From positions 1 to 32,919 of the forward strand of contig NZ_JAFVUX010000007.1 in NCBI RefSeq assembly GCF_017502485.1: a stretch of 32,919 nt of DNA, read 5' to 3'. Each line of letters starts with the position of its first letter. Position 1 is the first letter of the stretch. This document shows positions 25,678 to 32,919 of this stretch, in pieces. The notes below the pieces were generated by a model that searched no databases, had not been told where the DNA came from, and saw only the letters and a program-made list of their open reading frames with translations. This stretch comes from Helicobacter sp. GTDB lineage: Bacteria; Campylobacterota; Campylobacteria; Campylobacterales; Helicobacteraceae. A program made the position numbers and the translations under genes.

Positions 25678-26934
25678 ATGATTAGCTTTAGCACTTCCTA
25701 TGCAGATTATGACTTAGGCAGTGATTATGAAAGACTCATTAGTGCTATCAAGGCAGAATCTAGCAGTGGAGCAAGTGGCTACTATAAGCTCCCCTTTGAC
25801 ACATTTGCGCTAGATTCTGCGCTAGCATATAGCACGCGTGAGTATTTTTCTAGTATCACAGATCTTGTCATAATTGGCGTAGGCGGTAGCTCGCTAGGCG
25901 CGCGCGCCCTGCACTCTGCTTTGCTCCACTCTTGCAGGCATTCTTCTAGGCGCGTGCATTTTTTGGAGCATACAGATCCCTTTGAGACAAAGCGCGTGCT
26001 AGAATCTATCTGCCTTGAGCACACACATTTTTTGCTTATTTCTAAATCTGGCACGACTATTGAGAGTATTTCTCTAGTGAAGTTTCTTATCACACATTTT
26101 GATTTATTAAGTAGCGTAAATAAGCGGCATTTAGCGTGTATCACAGATTCTAGCTCGCCGCTAGAGTCTTTTGCCAAAGCGCAGGGGCTAGAGTGCTTTA
26201 CTATCCCTGCTAATGTGGGCGGGCGATTTTCGGTACTCTCTTTAGTGGGGCTTGTGCCTTTAAGCTTGCTTGGGCTTGATATTGGGATGCTTTTGCAAGG
26301 TGCGCGCGCGATGATGGAGAGCTTTTTTGCCGGAGAAGAGAGGCATATCATCAATAAAGCTACTTTCCTAGCCAAGTATTATAGGCAGTATCCCATTAGC
26401 GTGCTGTTTTCTTATGGGAGCGTGTTTAGCGATATTAATCGCTGGTTTGTGCAGCTCTGGGGCGAGAGCTTGGGCAAGCTAGATTCTAGTGGCACGCAAG
26501 TGGGGCTTACGCCTGTGGGACTTGTAGGTAGTATCGATCAGCACTCATTCTTGCAGCTAATCGTGCAAGGTGCGCGCGATAAGGTAGTAAGCTTCCTATC
26601 TCTTGATGATGCGTGTGCTAAGGCGTGTAAGGACTCTAGCTTTATCGTGCCAGAGTATTCTCTAGCAGGACTAGAATCTACCGACTTTGTCAATGGCACG
26701 CCATTTTTACATTTACTCAATCTTCAAAAGCAAGCGACCTTAGAGACCTTAGAGTCTTATGCTATCCCCATAGATTCTATCACACTAGAGAGATTAGATG
26801 AGTGGCATATCGGTGCGCTTGTGGTGTATTTTGAGCTTTTGACTTCTTGTACAGGATTTTTGCTTGGGGTCAATACTTATGACCAGCCCGGTGTGGAGTT
26901 TGGCAAGCAGCGGCTAAGGGGGTATTTTTTGTGA
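25678..26934 (+). CDS. pgi: Glucose-6-phosphate isomerase
   Basis: Pgi interconverts glucose-6-phosphate and fructose-6-phosphate. The sugar-phosphate-isomerase motifs are present: VIIGVGGSSLGARALHSAL, ISKSGTTIES, NVGGRFSVLS, QVGLTPVGLVGSIDQHSF and the C-terminal NTYDQPGVEFGKQ. With 418 residues it belongs to the short Campylobacter-type form rather than the 545-residue H. pylori type. Together with the adjacent gapA it serves gluconeogenesis or glycolysis, and it could supply sugar phosphates for the glycan genes. The Shine-Dalgarno is weak (TAGGG), so translation may depend on coupling with gapA eight bases upstream. Confidence 0.95.
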   Translation: MISFSTSYADYDLGSDYERLISAIKAESSSGASGYYKLPFDTFALDSALAYSTREYFSSITDLVIIGVGGSSLGARALHSALLHSCRHSSRRVHFLEHTDPFETKRVLESICLEHTHFLLISKSGTTIESISLVKFLITHFDLLSSVNKRHLACITDSSSPLESFAKAQGLECFTIPANVGGRFSVLSLVGLVPLSLLGLDIGMLLQGARAMMESFFAGEERHIINKATFLAKYYRQYPISVLFSYGSVFSDINRWFVQLWGESLGKLDSSGTQVGLTPVGLVGSIDQHSFLQLIVQGARDKVVSFLSLDDACAKACKDSSFIVPEYSLAGLESTDFVNGTPFLHLLNLQKQATLETLESYAIPIDSITLERLDEWHIGALVVYFELLTSCTGFLLGVNTYDQPGVEFGKQRLRGYFL

Positions 26935-27054
26935 AGTTGGATTTGGCTTTACTAAAGAAGCCTGCTTCAGCTACGCCTTGCACCGTGTAGCAATCCATAA
27001 ACAAGGATTCTAGGCTAGAATTTTTGTTTGAAAATAAATCCCAAGGAAGTAGTA
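26935..27054. repeat. Dispersed repeat fragment in the pgi-pgpA spacer
   Basis: The reverse complement of 26939-26966 matches 25 of 28 bases of the valS insert. AAGGATTCTAGG (27003-27014) is the inverse of a 12-mer found in the valS insert and before the AI-2E gene. GTAGCAATCCAT near 26988 resembles the GCAATCC end of REP-like elements. ATTCTA-GGC-TAGAAT followed by TTTTTG could act as a weak terminator for pgi. Confidence 0.55.
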
Positions 27055-28005
27055 ATGCCAAACAACGCGCAAAACCTAGAATCCACTTTTGAAAAACACG
27101 CCCAAAGTGTAAAAACGCCACAAAGCGAAGCTTCTTTAGAAATGGATTGCCACCCCACTGCTAATGCAGTGTCTCGCAATGACGATAAAACCATCGCTAG
27201 TGAAAAAGTGGATTCTAGTAACGCGGACATTCTAAACAAGCCAGCAAAAGGTCCTATTGAGAGCAAAGTTCAAAATGTGTGTTGTAGTCAAGCAGCTAAG
27301 CGGCAGGATTTTGGAGATAAAAATGAGGCTTTGCAAGGCGATTCAAGGGCGCATACTAGAGCGTATATAACCGCAGACTTGTCGCAGCAATCGCCATTTT
27401 TAGCCCAAAAGCCAACGCTAGAAACTAAAGAAGCTCAATCATCCCAAACATTCCGTGTGGTATTTCTAAGTGTGTTATATAGCGGCAAATCCCCTAAAGC
27501 CCCCGGTACCGCTGGGAGTGCGCTCTCTGTGCTACTTGGACTACCGATTTTACTCTACTCCGCGCAGACGCTTTTTCTCCTTGCGTGCTTGCTTGGGATA
27601 ATTGCAGTGCGTGAGATTGATAAATGGGAGGCATATAGCAAAAAGCACGATGAAAAGTGGATAGTTATTGATGAGCTTGTGGGCGTGTGGCTGGCGATGA
27701 GTATTGTGTGCTATGGAAACTATTCGCTAGGGCTTACTAGCGATAAGAGTGCAGATATGTGGCGATTTATGAGTATTTTATGGCACGAGGGGTATTTTGT
27801 GCATATTGTGTTGGCTTTTGTGCTGTTTCGCGTATTTGACATTTGGAAGCCCTCTATTATTGGGCGTATCGATAGAGAGCTTAAAGGTGGGCTTGGTGTG
27901 GTGCTTGATGATGCAGTAGCTGGGGTTATGGCTGGGCTTGCTGGGATTTTGGTGCTTTTTGTGTGTGATGAGACTCTTAGTATAATTACTGCGCAAGTCC
28001 ACTAG
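27055..28005 (+). CDS. pgpA: Phosphatidylglycerophosphatase A with a long low-complexity N-terminal extension
   Basis: PgpA dephosphorylates phosphatidylglycerol phosphate in the inner membrane. The domain starts near residue 140 and is complete: YSGKSPKAPGTAGSALS, IVIDELVGVWLAM, FRVFDIWKPSIIGRIDRE and GLGVVLDDAVAGVMAG, with four or so membrane segments. Usual length is about 160-180 residues; here it is 316. The extra N-terminal part is polar and of low complexity (for example FEKHAQSVKTPQSEASLEM), and its DNA contains pieces shared with murD, valS and the AI-2E gene as well as a REP-like hairpin. ATG at 27055 has AAGGA upstream. A shorter product from an internal start near residue 140 cannot be excluded. 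Confidence 0.88.
   Translation: MPNNAQNLESTFEKHAQSVKTPQSEASLEMDCHPTANAVSRNDDKTIASEKVDSSNADILNKPAKGPIESKVQNVCCSQAAKRQDFGDKNEALQGDSRAHTRAYITADLSQQSPFLAQKPTLETKEAQSSQTFRVVFLSVLYSGKSPKAPGTAGSALSVLLGLPILLYSAQTLFLLACLLGIIAVREIDKWEAYSKKHDEKWIVIDELVGVWLAMSIVCYGNYSLGLTSDKSADMWRFMSILWHEGYFVHIVLAFVLFRVFDIWKPSIIGRIDRELKGGLGVVLDDAVAGVMAGLAGILVLFVCDETLSIITAQVH
27143..27184. repeat. REP-like palindromic element within the pgpA 5' region
   Basis: GGATTGCCA at one end and TCGCAATGACG at the other match the ends of the widespread bacterial repeat written CGTCATTGCGAG...GCAATCC on the opposite strand. The centre is a perfect hairpin, CACTGC-TAAT-GCAGTG (27156-27171). It is read in frame as part of the PgpA extension (MDCHPTANAVSRND). 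Confidence 0.65.
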
Positions 28006-28007
28006 CT

Positions 28008-29348
28008 ATGCACGCGCAGAATCTAAGCTCTAGCCCCACTCAAAATCTCGCACTAGTGCTAGGTGGTGGTGGGTCAAAGGGCGCATATCAAGTAGGCGCG
28101 TATAGGGCATTAAGTGAGCTTGGATTTTGCTTTTCGCTCGTTACAGGTGTATCCATTGGCGCGCTTAATGGTGCGATGATCGTGCAAGGGGATTTTGATA
28201 AAGCTAGCGCGCTATGGCAGAATCTAGCCATAGATCAAATCATTGATAAAGGGCTAAATCTCACCACCGATTTAGACTACTACTTCAGCAACGCCCAAAA
28301 GCTCCTACCATTTCTCAAAGCCTACACGAAAAACAAAGGTATGGACACTTCGCCTTTGTGGAAGATTATTACCACACATTTAGACTATGCAAAGCTTGCG
28401 CACTCAAAGCTAGATTTTGGGCTTTTGTGCTTGGAGATACCTAGCTTTCAGGCGTGCGAGCAGACAAAAGCCAGCCTTACTAAAGAGAGCTTCCCGCATT
28501 GGGTTATGGCTTCTGCTTCGTGCTTCCCAGCTTTTCCCATTTATGAGATTAGTGGGAAAAGCTACATTGATGGGGGGTATTATGATAATTTGCCAATTGA
28601 CCTAGCCTTTAAAATGGGGGCGCAGCAAGTTATAGCCATTTCTTTGCATAGTGATTTTGCAACCAAGTATGATAGCAACCCACTAGTCCATCATATCCGC
28701 CCATCTCGTCATCTAGGCACAATGCTTGATTTCTCGCACGATTCTATCACGCGCAACATCGCGCTAGGCTATTTGGATACGAAGCGGTATTTTGGCAAGC
28801 TTGCTGGCTTGCGCTTTGCTTTTACACCTTTAGATGAAGTAGATTCTAGCACCTTTAGCACACTCTCAAGCAAGCTACTTACTAGCCTTTTAGCAAAAGA
28901 GCTTGACAAAAACGCCCCGACTAGCACCGCACTAGCACGATTTGGCACGCAGCTTGCAAGCACCGGGATCATTTCTAAAATCACTTCTACTACACCATTT
29001 TGCGATATGCTCCTAAGCGTTCTAAAGCCCCATAACGCTCCGCGCATAAGCCTAGAGCAGCTCACCTTAGCTCTGCTAGAGTCCTATATGCAGCTTATGG
29101 ACTACGATGAGACAAAGCTCTATAATGCGCGAGAAGTATTCACCCAAGCCAAGCGTGATCTAGCCTATATCGCACAAGGCACAGCTCCTATCTCTAAGCT
29201 AGATTCTAGTCAAGAAATCAAGCGCGCTTATACACTCTTGCAAGAGAAAAAGCCAGATATCTCACTCTTTGATGAGTTTGGAGAGAAGCTCTTGTGCGCT
29301 ATGCTAGCTTTTGTGCTAGCTTATGAAGAAAGTGCTAGAATCTACTAG
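28008..29348 (+). CDS. Patatin-like phospholipase (NTE/RssA type)
   Basis: This is a serine lipid hydrolase with a Ser-Asp dyad. The oxyanion loop is LVLGGGGSKGAYQVGA, the nucleophile elbow is GVSIGALNG and the aspartate lies in DGGYYDNLPIDLA. These three motifs place it in the bacterial patatin family, which releases fatty acids from phospholipids. No signal peptide is seen, so it is probably cytoplasmic or membrane-associated. The C-terminal 200 residues, rich in helices, have no domain that I recognise. The ATG lies 2 bases after the pgpA stop, without a clear Shine-Dalgarno, so translation is probably coupled. Placement next to pgpA suggests a role in phospholipid turnover, but this is inference. 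Confidence 0.88.
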   Translation: MHAQNLSSSPTQNLALVLGGGGSKGAYQVGAYRALSELGFCFSLVTGVSIGALNGAMIVQGDFDKASALWQNLAIDQIIDKGLNLTTDLDYYFSNAQKLLPFLKAYTKNKGMDTSPLWKIITTHLDYAKLAHSKLDFGLLCLEIPSFQACEQTKASLTKESFPHWVMASASCFPAFPIYEISGKSYIDGGYYDNLPIDLAFKMGAQQVIAISLHSDFATKYDSNPLVHHIRPSRHLGTMLDFSHDSITRNIALGYLDTKRYFGKLAGLRFAFTPLDEVDSSTFSTLSSKLLTSLLAKELDKNAPTSTALARFGTQLASTGIISKITSTTPFCDMLLSVLKPHNAPRISLEQLTLALLESYMQLMDYDETKLYNAREVFTQAKRDLAYIAQGTAPISKLDSSQEIKRAYTLLQEKKPDISLFDEFGEKLLCAMLAFVLAYEESARIY

Positions 29349-29412
29349 GGATTTAGGCTTCTTTGAGCAAGAGCGATGCAAGCTAGATTCTAGCTTGCCT
29401 AAGGAGGCAGTC

Positions 29413-30327
29413 GTGCTTGTAGCGATGTATAGTGTCTTTGTCTTTATGTTGTTGGGGTATTTAGCTAAGAAAATGCGCCTACTTGGCGATAGACAGGGCA
29501 ATATCCTGCTAGGCTTCTTGCTTAACTTCGCCTTGCCAAGCGCAATTTTTACAGGGGCATATCACTCAAGTGTTAGCCTAGAGCTTTTAGGGCTTTTTGC
29601 CCTAGCCCTTGCGTGTAATCTTGTAGCTGGCGCGTTAGCATTTGTGTTTGTCTCAAAGGTTTTGCGCTTTGGTTTTGCTACTGCGCTTACCATAGCCTTT
29701 CTAGTCTCTTTGCATAATACACTCTTCCTAGGTGTACCTATTGTGCAGGGGACGCTAGGCGAGCAGGCTGCGCATAAGGCGATCGTGCTTGATCAGTTTT
29801 GCACGGGACTGCCATTAGCCATTTTGACTCCACTACTCCTTAGCCTAAGCTCTAGGGTGAAATTTCGCTTGCGTGCGGTGTGGGTGCGTCTCTTTGCTAA
29901 TCCACTCTTTCTCTCCATGCTTTTAGCCTTTGTGCTTAAGGCTATGCCCTTTAGTATCCCAGAGTTACTTTTAGCACCTATTTTGTCGCTAGCGGCGTGC
30001 GCTACGCCAGTGGCTCTCTTTGCCATAGGGGTGCAACTGCGCTTTGATTTTTTACGCTCGCAGTGGGTGCGCGTGCTAATTGTGCTAGGGTTTGGTATGA
30101 TCGCTACACCGATGCTGTATTTAGGGGTTTTATACGCATTTGGCATAGCAGTGCAAGAAGAGCATCAAATAGTGCTGCTAGAAGTAGCTATGCCCCCGCT
30201 AATTAGCGCAGTAGCGGTGATAGCGCGCGCGGGGCTAGATTCTAAGCTAGCGATTTCTTGCATTGTAGTAGGCGTGCCAATTGCAGCTTTTAGCGCGCCA
30301 TTATGGCTATATATTAGCCATTTATAA
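29413..30327 (+). CDS. AEC family transporter (auxin efflux carrier type)
   Basis: This membrane protein with about ten hydrophobic segments has the AEC family layout: two five-helix halves, LGFLLNFALPSAIFTG in the first half, HNTLFLGVPIVQGTLG at the crossover and MPPLISAVAVIARAGLDSKLA near the end. Bacterial members have been proposed to move small carboxylates or amino acids; the substrate is unknown. The longest frame starts at ATG 29323 inside the patatin gene, but GTG at 29413 has a perfect AAGGAGG five bases upstream and begins directly before the first membrane helix. I therefore take 29413 (304 residues), which also removes the overlap. Confidence 0.85.
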   Translation: MLVAMYSVFVFMLLGYLAKKMRLLGDRQGNILLGFLLNFALPSAIFTGAYHSSVSLELLGLFALALACNLVAGALAFVFVSKVLRFGFATALTIAFLVSLHNTLFLGVPIVQGTLGEQAAHKAIVLDQFCTGLPLAILTPLLLSLSSRVKFRLRAVWVRLFANPLFLSMLLAFVLKAMPFSIPELLLAPILSLAACATPVALFAIGVQLRFDFLRSQWVRVLIVLGFGMIATPMLYLGVLYAFGIAVQEEHQIVLLEVAMPPLISAVAVIARAGLDSKLAISCIVVGVPIAAFSAPLWLYISHL

Positions 30328-30334
30328 TTATAAT
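30323..30334 (+). promoter_or_regulatory. Promoter of dapD (tandem -10 boxes)
   Basis: Two adjacent TATAAT boxes (30323-30328 and 30329-30334) overlap the AEC stop codon and lie about 30 bases before the dapD ATG. This leaves a very short leader that still holds AAGGAG. Confidence 0.45.
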
Positions 30335-30363
30335 ATTTCATTTAAACGACTCAAGGAGCTGTG

Positions 30364-31569
30364 ATGAAAGATTCTTTTAAAGCATTTGTCGCTGCTACCC
30401 AGAATCTACCTGAGTATAGGAAGCCTCTAGCATTTGGGATCGCGCGTATAGAGTATGGGCAAAAGTCTCAAGCGATTCTAAGTGCCACCTACCCCTTGCT
30501 AAATTGGACAGATGAGAATCTAGGTAGCTATGCAGTGTTTTTTGATGCGCTTAAAGCGGCTAAATCGCTTCACTCTAGTGATAGTGAAGCGATCTTTGGT
30601 ATTACAGAGGGCTTTATCAAACGTGCGCTAGAGCTGTATGAGCCATTTCTAGCCGAGTCGCTTACCAATAGCAGTACGCATAGAAATATCCAAATCATCC
30701 TAGAGCTGCAAAAAGCCCTATCAAGAAATCTTCTCTACACACATAGTGGGCATTTCCGCTATCATTTGTGCGTGCTATATAGCGATAGTAAGTGCGAGAG
30801 TGTAGAGTCTGCCTACTTAAAGCTTCTAGCACTCTCTCTTGGCAAAGCCCCCTTGCGCTCACTCCAGCTTGATGGGATATTTGGGCTATTGCAAAATGTC
30901 GCGTGGAGTGGGACTAAGCCCTATGAGCTAGAATGGCTACGAGAGAATGAAATCCGTTTAAAAATGGAGGGCAGCTTTCCGTATATTGATTTTGTAGATA
31001 AATTTCCCCGCTATCTTATGCAAGTAATCCCCCAGTATGACAATATCCGCTTACTAGATTCTGCGAAAACTCGCTTTGGCGCATACCTTGGTAGCGGTGG
31101 CTACACGCAAATGCCCGGGGCTAGCTATGTGAATTTCAACGCCGGTGCGCTTGGGGCTTGTATGAATGAAGGGCGCATAAGCTCTAGCGTGATTGTAGGC
31201 GAGGGGACAGATGTCGGCGGTGGCGCGAGTATCCTAGGTGTACTAAGCGGAGGCAATAGCGAGCCAATTACCATCGGTAGAAACTGCCTACTAGGGGTTA
31301 ATAGCTCCACAGGCATAAGCCTAGGGGATGGCTGTATAGTCGATGGTGGTATAGCAGTGCTTGCAGGCACGATATTTGCCATCGACAAAGCAGAAGCGGA
31401 GAAAATCGCAGAGATCAATCAGGGCTTTACTATCAAAGATAGTGGGCTATACAAGGGGCGTGAGCTCTCAGGCAAGCACGGGGTGCATTACAGGCAGGAT
31501 TCTAAAAGTGGCAAAATGATCGCCTTTAGAAGCAGTCGCAAAATCGAGCTAAACGCAGACCTACACTAG
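30364..31569 (+). CDS. dapD: 2,3,4,5-tetrahydropyridine-2,6-dicarboxylate N-succinyltransferase
   Basis: DapD succinylates tetrahydrodipicolinate in the lysine/meso-diaminopimelate pathway, which feeds peptidoglycan. The C-terminal half is a left-handed parallel beta-helix of hexapeptide repeats: MPGASYVNFNAGALGACMNEGR, SSVIVGEGTDVGGGASILG and CLLGVNSSTGISLGDGC. This is the long form of about 400 residues used by Helicobacter and Campylobacter, with an N-terminal domain of about 200 residues. ATG at 30364 with AAGGAG five bases upstream is preferred to the GTG at 30361. It has its own promoter and is followed by a secreted-protein gene with a separate promoter. Confidence 0.95.
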   Translation: MKDSFKAFVAATQNLPEYRKPLAFGIARIEYGQKSQAILSATYPLLNWTDENLGSYAVFFDALKAAKSLHSSDSEAIFGITEGFIKRALELYEPFLAESLTNSSTHRNIQIILELQKALSRNLLYTHSGHFRYHLCVLYSDSKCESVESAYLKLLALSLGKAPLRSLQLDGIFGLLQNVAWSGTKPYELEWLRENEIRLKMEGSFPYIDFVDKFPRYLMQVIPQYDNIRLLDSAKTRFGAYLGSGGYTQMPGASYVNFNAGALGACMNEGRISSSVIVGEGTDVGGGASILGVLSGGNSEPITIGRNCLLGVNSSTGISLGDGCIVDGGIAVLAGTIFAIDKAEAEKIAEINQGFTIKDSGLYKGRELSGKHGVHYRQDSKSGKMIAFRSSRKIELNADLH

Positions 31570-31579
31570 TCTAGCATTT

Positions 31580-31585
31580 TATAAT
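31580..31585 (+). promoter_or_regulatory. Promoter of the secreted beta-helical protein (-10 box)
   Basis: TATAAT in an AT-rich context 11 bases after the dapD stop gives a leader of about 45 bases before the ATG at 31637. Confidence 0.5.
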
Positions 31586-31636
31586 ACTGCGATTTGTGCG
31601 ATTATAGAGAATCTACTTTGAGGTAAAGGAGCGCAT

Positions 31637-32919
31637 ATGAGAAGCTTTAGATCTAGCTTGAAATATGCGACTACCACTAACTGCGGTTTAAATGTCTTTT
31701 TTGCTGGGGAGCATATGCGCAAACTTGTTCTTGTACTATTAGTGCTAGCTCTTGGCTTGCCCCTATTCGCACAAAGTGGAGATATAACGACTAAGGTTTA
31801 TAATTTGCAAGGTGATACCCAGAGTGGTAATGGATCTTATGAGGTAAAAAGTGTGAAAACTTACTCCGCAGGCGATAAGACTGCGACCTATAAATATGAG
31901 AGTGGCACATTGAAATTTACTAGCGACCTTACTTTTAATGTCGCTAGTGGTTGGGCGTGTGTATATCTACCTTGTGGTAGTCTAATCACAGCAAACTTTG
32001 AAGCCAAAGATATTACACTAGAGAATACCAAAATCGAAGCGGGGCGCACGGGGGCTTTAGGCGCAGGTGTGTTTAACTTCACTGCCACAGAGGATATCGC
32101 TGCTAACAATCTCTCCCTAACTTTTCAGGCAACGACAAGAAACTCCCACGCAAGTTTTAAGGGAGAGTCTATCAATATGACAAATGCGAAGTTTTATCTC
32201 TATGCTGGGGGACACACGCTAAAATTTACTGCAGATAAAGATATTGATATTAAGGGTGATGGCACTAACTCTTATATGAATCTTTATGCAGGGACAGCGG
32301 GCTTTGGTGGATCTCACGCGACTTTTGCGGGGGAGAATCTAGACTTTGCAGGCACTATCGTGCTAGGGAGAGAAAATGACGGGGATGCGTGGCTGGACTC
32401 TGCGCTAAGTGGCGCGCAAATTGATGTAACAGGTATCAAAAACAAAGCACACTTTGGCACGATCAAATCACGCAAGGGGCGTATCACTGCTAATAGCGAT
32501 ATGTCTATTGACAATCTAGAGATTTTATACACCGCGCAAGGCACCACAGGACACGACATAAGTCCAGAATCTAGGCTGACTTTACAAGATAACGGCACTT
32601 ACACGATAAAAAACCTAACACTAAGAGGTGAGCAAGCCACTTCACAAGCGTGGCTCTATCTTTCTGGCGGAAGCAAGGCAACTCTAGCAAGCGATCACAT
32701 AAAGCTAGGGACAGGCGCCTACTTACAAGCTTCAAGTGTCCATAGCACCACCACAACAGAGCTAACATTAGAGAAAAACTCCACCGCATCATTCCACCAT
32801 CTCACCATAACTCCGGGCGGACAAATCACAATGGATGCTAACAATGCCAAGCTAGTTTTGGAGAAGCACGGAGATGAAGTAGGAGTGCTAGAGCTGGGCG
32901 TGTCGATTAAAGATTCTGG
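31637..32919 (+). CDS. Secreted beta-helical autotransporter-like protein, 3' end outside the window
   Basis: The frame is open from ATG 31637 (AAAGGAG five bases upstream) to the window edge, 427 codons. Residues 27-47 form a signal peptide (MRKLVLVLLVLALGLPLFAQ). The 26 residues before it resemble the extended signal region of large autotransporters, though a second ATG at 31715 with GGGGAG three bases upstream could also start translation. The rest is rich in Thr, Ser, Gly, Asn and alternating hydrophobics, with recurring patterns such as F(T)A-(D/E)DI---N--L-F and YAGG, as expected for a right-handed beta-helix passenger. VacA-like and other Helicobacter autotransporters share this style. 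The beta-barrel that would prove type V secretion lies beyond the window. Function unknown: adhesin or toxin are possible. Confidence 0.72.
   Translation, partial: MRSFRSSLKYATTTNCGLNVFFAGEHMRKLVLVLLVLALGLPLFAQSGDITTKVYNLQGDTQSGNGSYEVKSVKTYSAGDKTATYKYESGTLKFTSDLTFNVASGWACVYLPCGSLITANFEAKDITLENTKIEAGRTGALGAGVFNFTATEDIAANNLSLTFQATTRNSHASFKGESINMTNAKFYLYAGGHTLKFTADKDIDIKGDGTNSYMNLYAGTAGFGGSHATFAGENLDFAGTIVLGRENDGDAWLDSALSGAQIDVTGIKNKAHFGTIKSRKGRITANSDMSIDNLEILYTAQGTTGHDISPESRLTLQDNGTYTIKNLTLRGEQATSQAWLYLSGGSKATLASDHIKLGTGAYLQASSVHSTTTTELTLEKNSTASFHHLTITPGGQITMDANNAKLVLEKHGDEVGVLELGVSIKDS

Noticed and set aside
25782-26375. 197-codon minus-strand frame opposite pgi
   Set aside because: Antisense shadow; pgi motifs are complete on the other strand.
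26870-27121. 83-codon minus-strand frame over the pgi-pgpA spacer with AEAGFFSKAKSNF
   Set aside because: Its similarity to the ValS insert (AQAGLFSKAKST) comes from the shared DNA repeat in opposite orientation; there is no sign of an independent gene.
1-32919. CRISPR arrays, tRNA or rRNA genes, insertion sequences
   Set aside because: No regularly spaced repeats, no cloverleaf or rRNA signature and no transposase were recognised on either strand.

Overview
The window looks like a chromosomal segment of a Helicobacter, most likely an enterohepatic-type species. The basis is family resemblance: a short MurD with the SEYD and DDSKGTNTDAT motifs, a glutamine synthetase with NLFELT in place of the adenylylation site, DapD, a CcdA/PyrC'-like pair, a futC-type fucosyltransferase with a poly-G tract, a Dcu transporter, and several surface-glycan genes carrying G/C homopolymers. 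No rRNA, tRNA, CRISPR array or insertion sequence was recognised.

Layout. (1) Positions 1-6857, minus strand: a surface-glycan (LPS/O-antigen) cluster. In transcription order it holds an O-antigen-ligase-like membrane protein, a radical-SAM-like protein, a second O-antigen-ligase-like protein, two family-2 glycosyltransferases and a DUF4422 glycosyltransferase. Three genes carry poly-G tracts and the last also has a poly-A tract in its promoter, so the cluster looks built for phase variation. (2) 7081-12730, plus strand: mraY, murD and valS. (3) 12944-16061, minus strand: ccdA, a dihydroorotase-like gene and a futC-like alpha-1,2-fucosyltransferase that is out of frame at a G10 tract. (4) 16283-31569, plus strand: a Dcu C4-dicarboxylate transporter, glnA, a HIT protein, an AI-2E-family transporter, a GtrB/GtrII-type glycan-modification pair, gap, pgi, pgpA, a patatin phospholipase, an AEC transporter and dapD. 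(5) From 31637 to the end: the 5' part of a large secreted beta-helical (autotransporter-like) protein, cut by the window edge.

Themes. Cell-envelope functions dominate: peptidoglycan precursors (MraY, MurD, DapD), phospholipid (PgpA, patatin), glycans (ligases, glycosyltransferases, Fut, Gtr pair) and a secreted surface protein. Central metabolism is represented by GAPDH, Pgi and GlnA.

The two most unusual signals are not genes. First, a family of mosaic repeats sits in frame inside otherwise ordinary proteins: MurD, ValS, the PgpA N-terminus, probably the N-terminus of the AI-2E transporter, and also the pgi-pgpA spacer. This resembles the Rickettsia palindromic-element phenomenon. Second, an 11-bp near-palindrome, CTAGAWTCTAG, is strikingly over-represented on both strands, in genes and between them. 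By eye I count 12 exact copies and about 70 copies of its 7-bp core in 33 kb. All start sites were checked against Shine-Dalgarno sequences, and several were moved downstream of the longest ORF.
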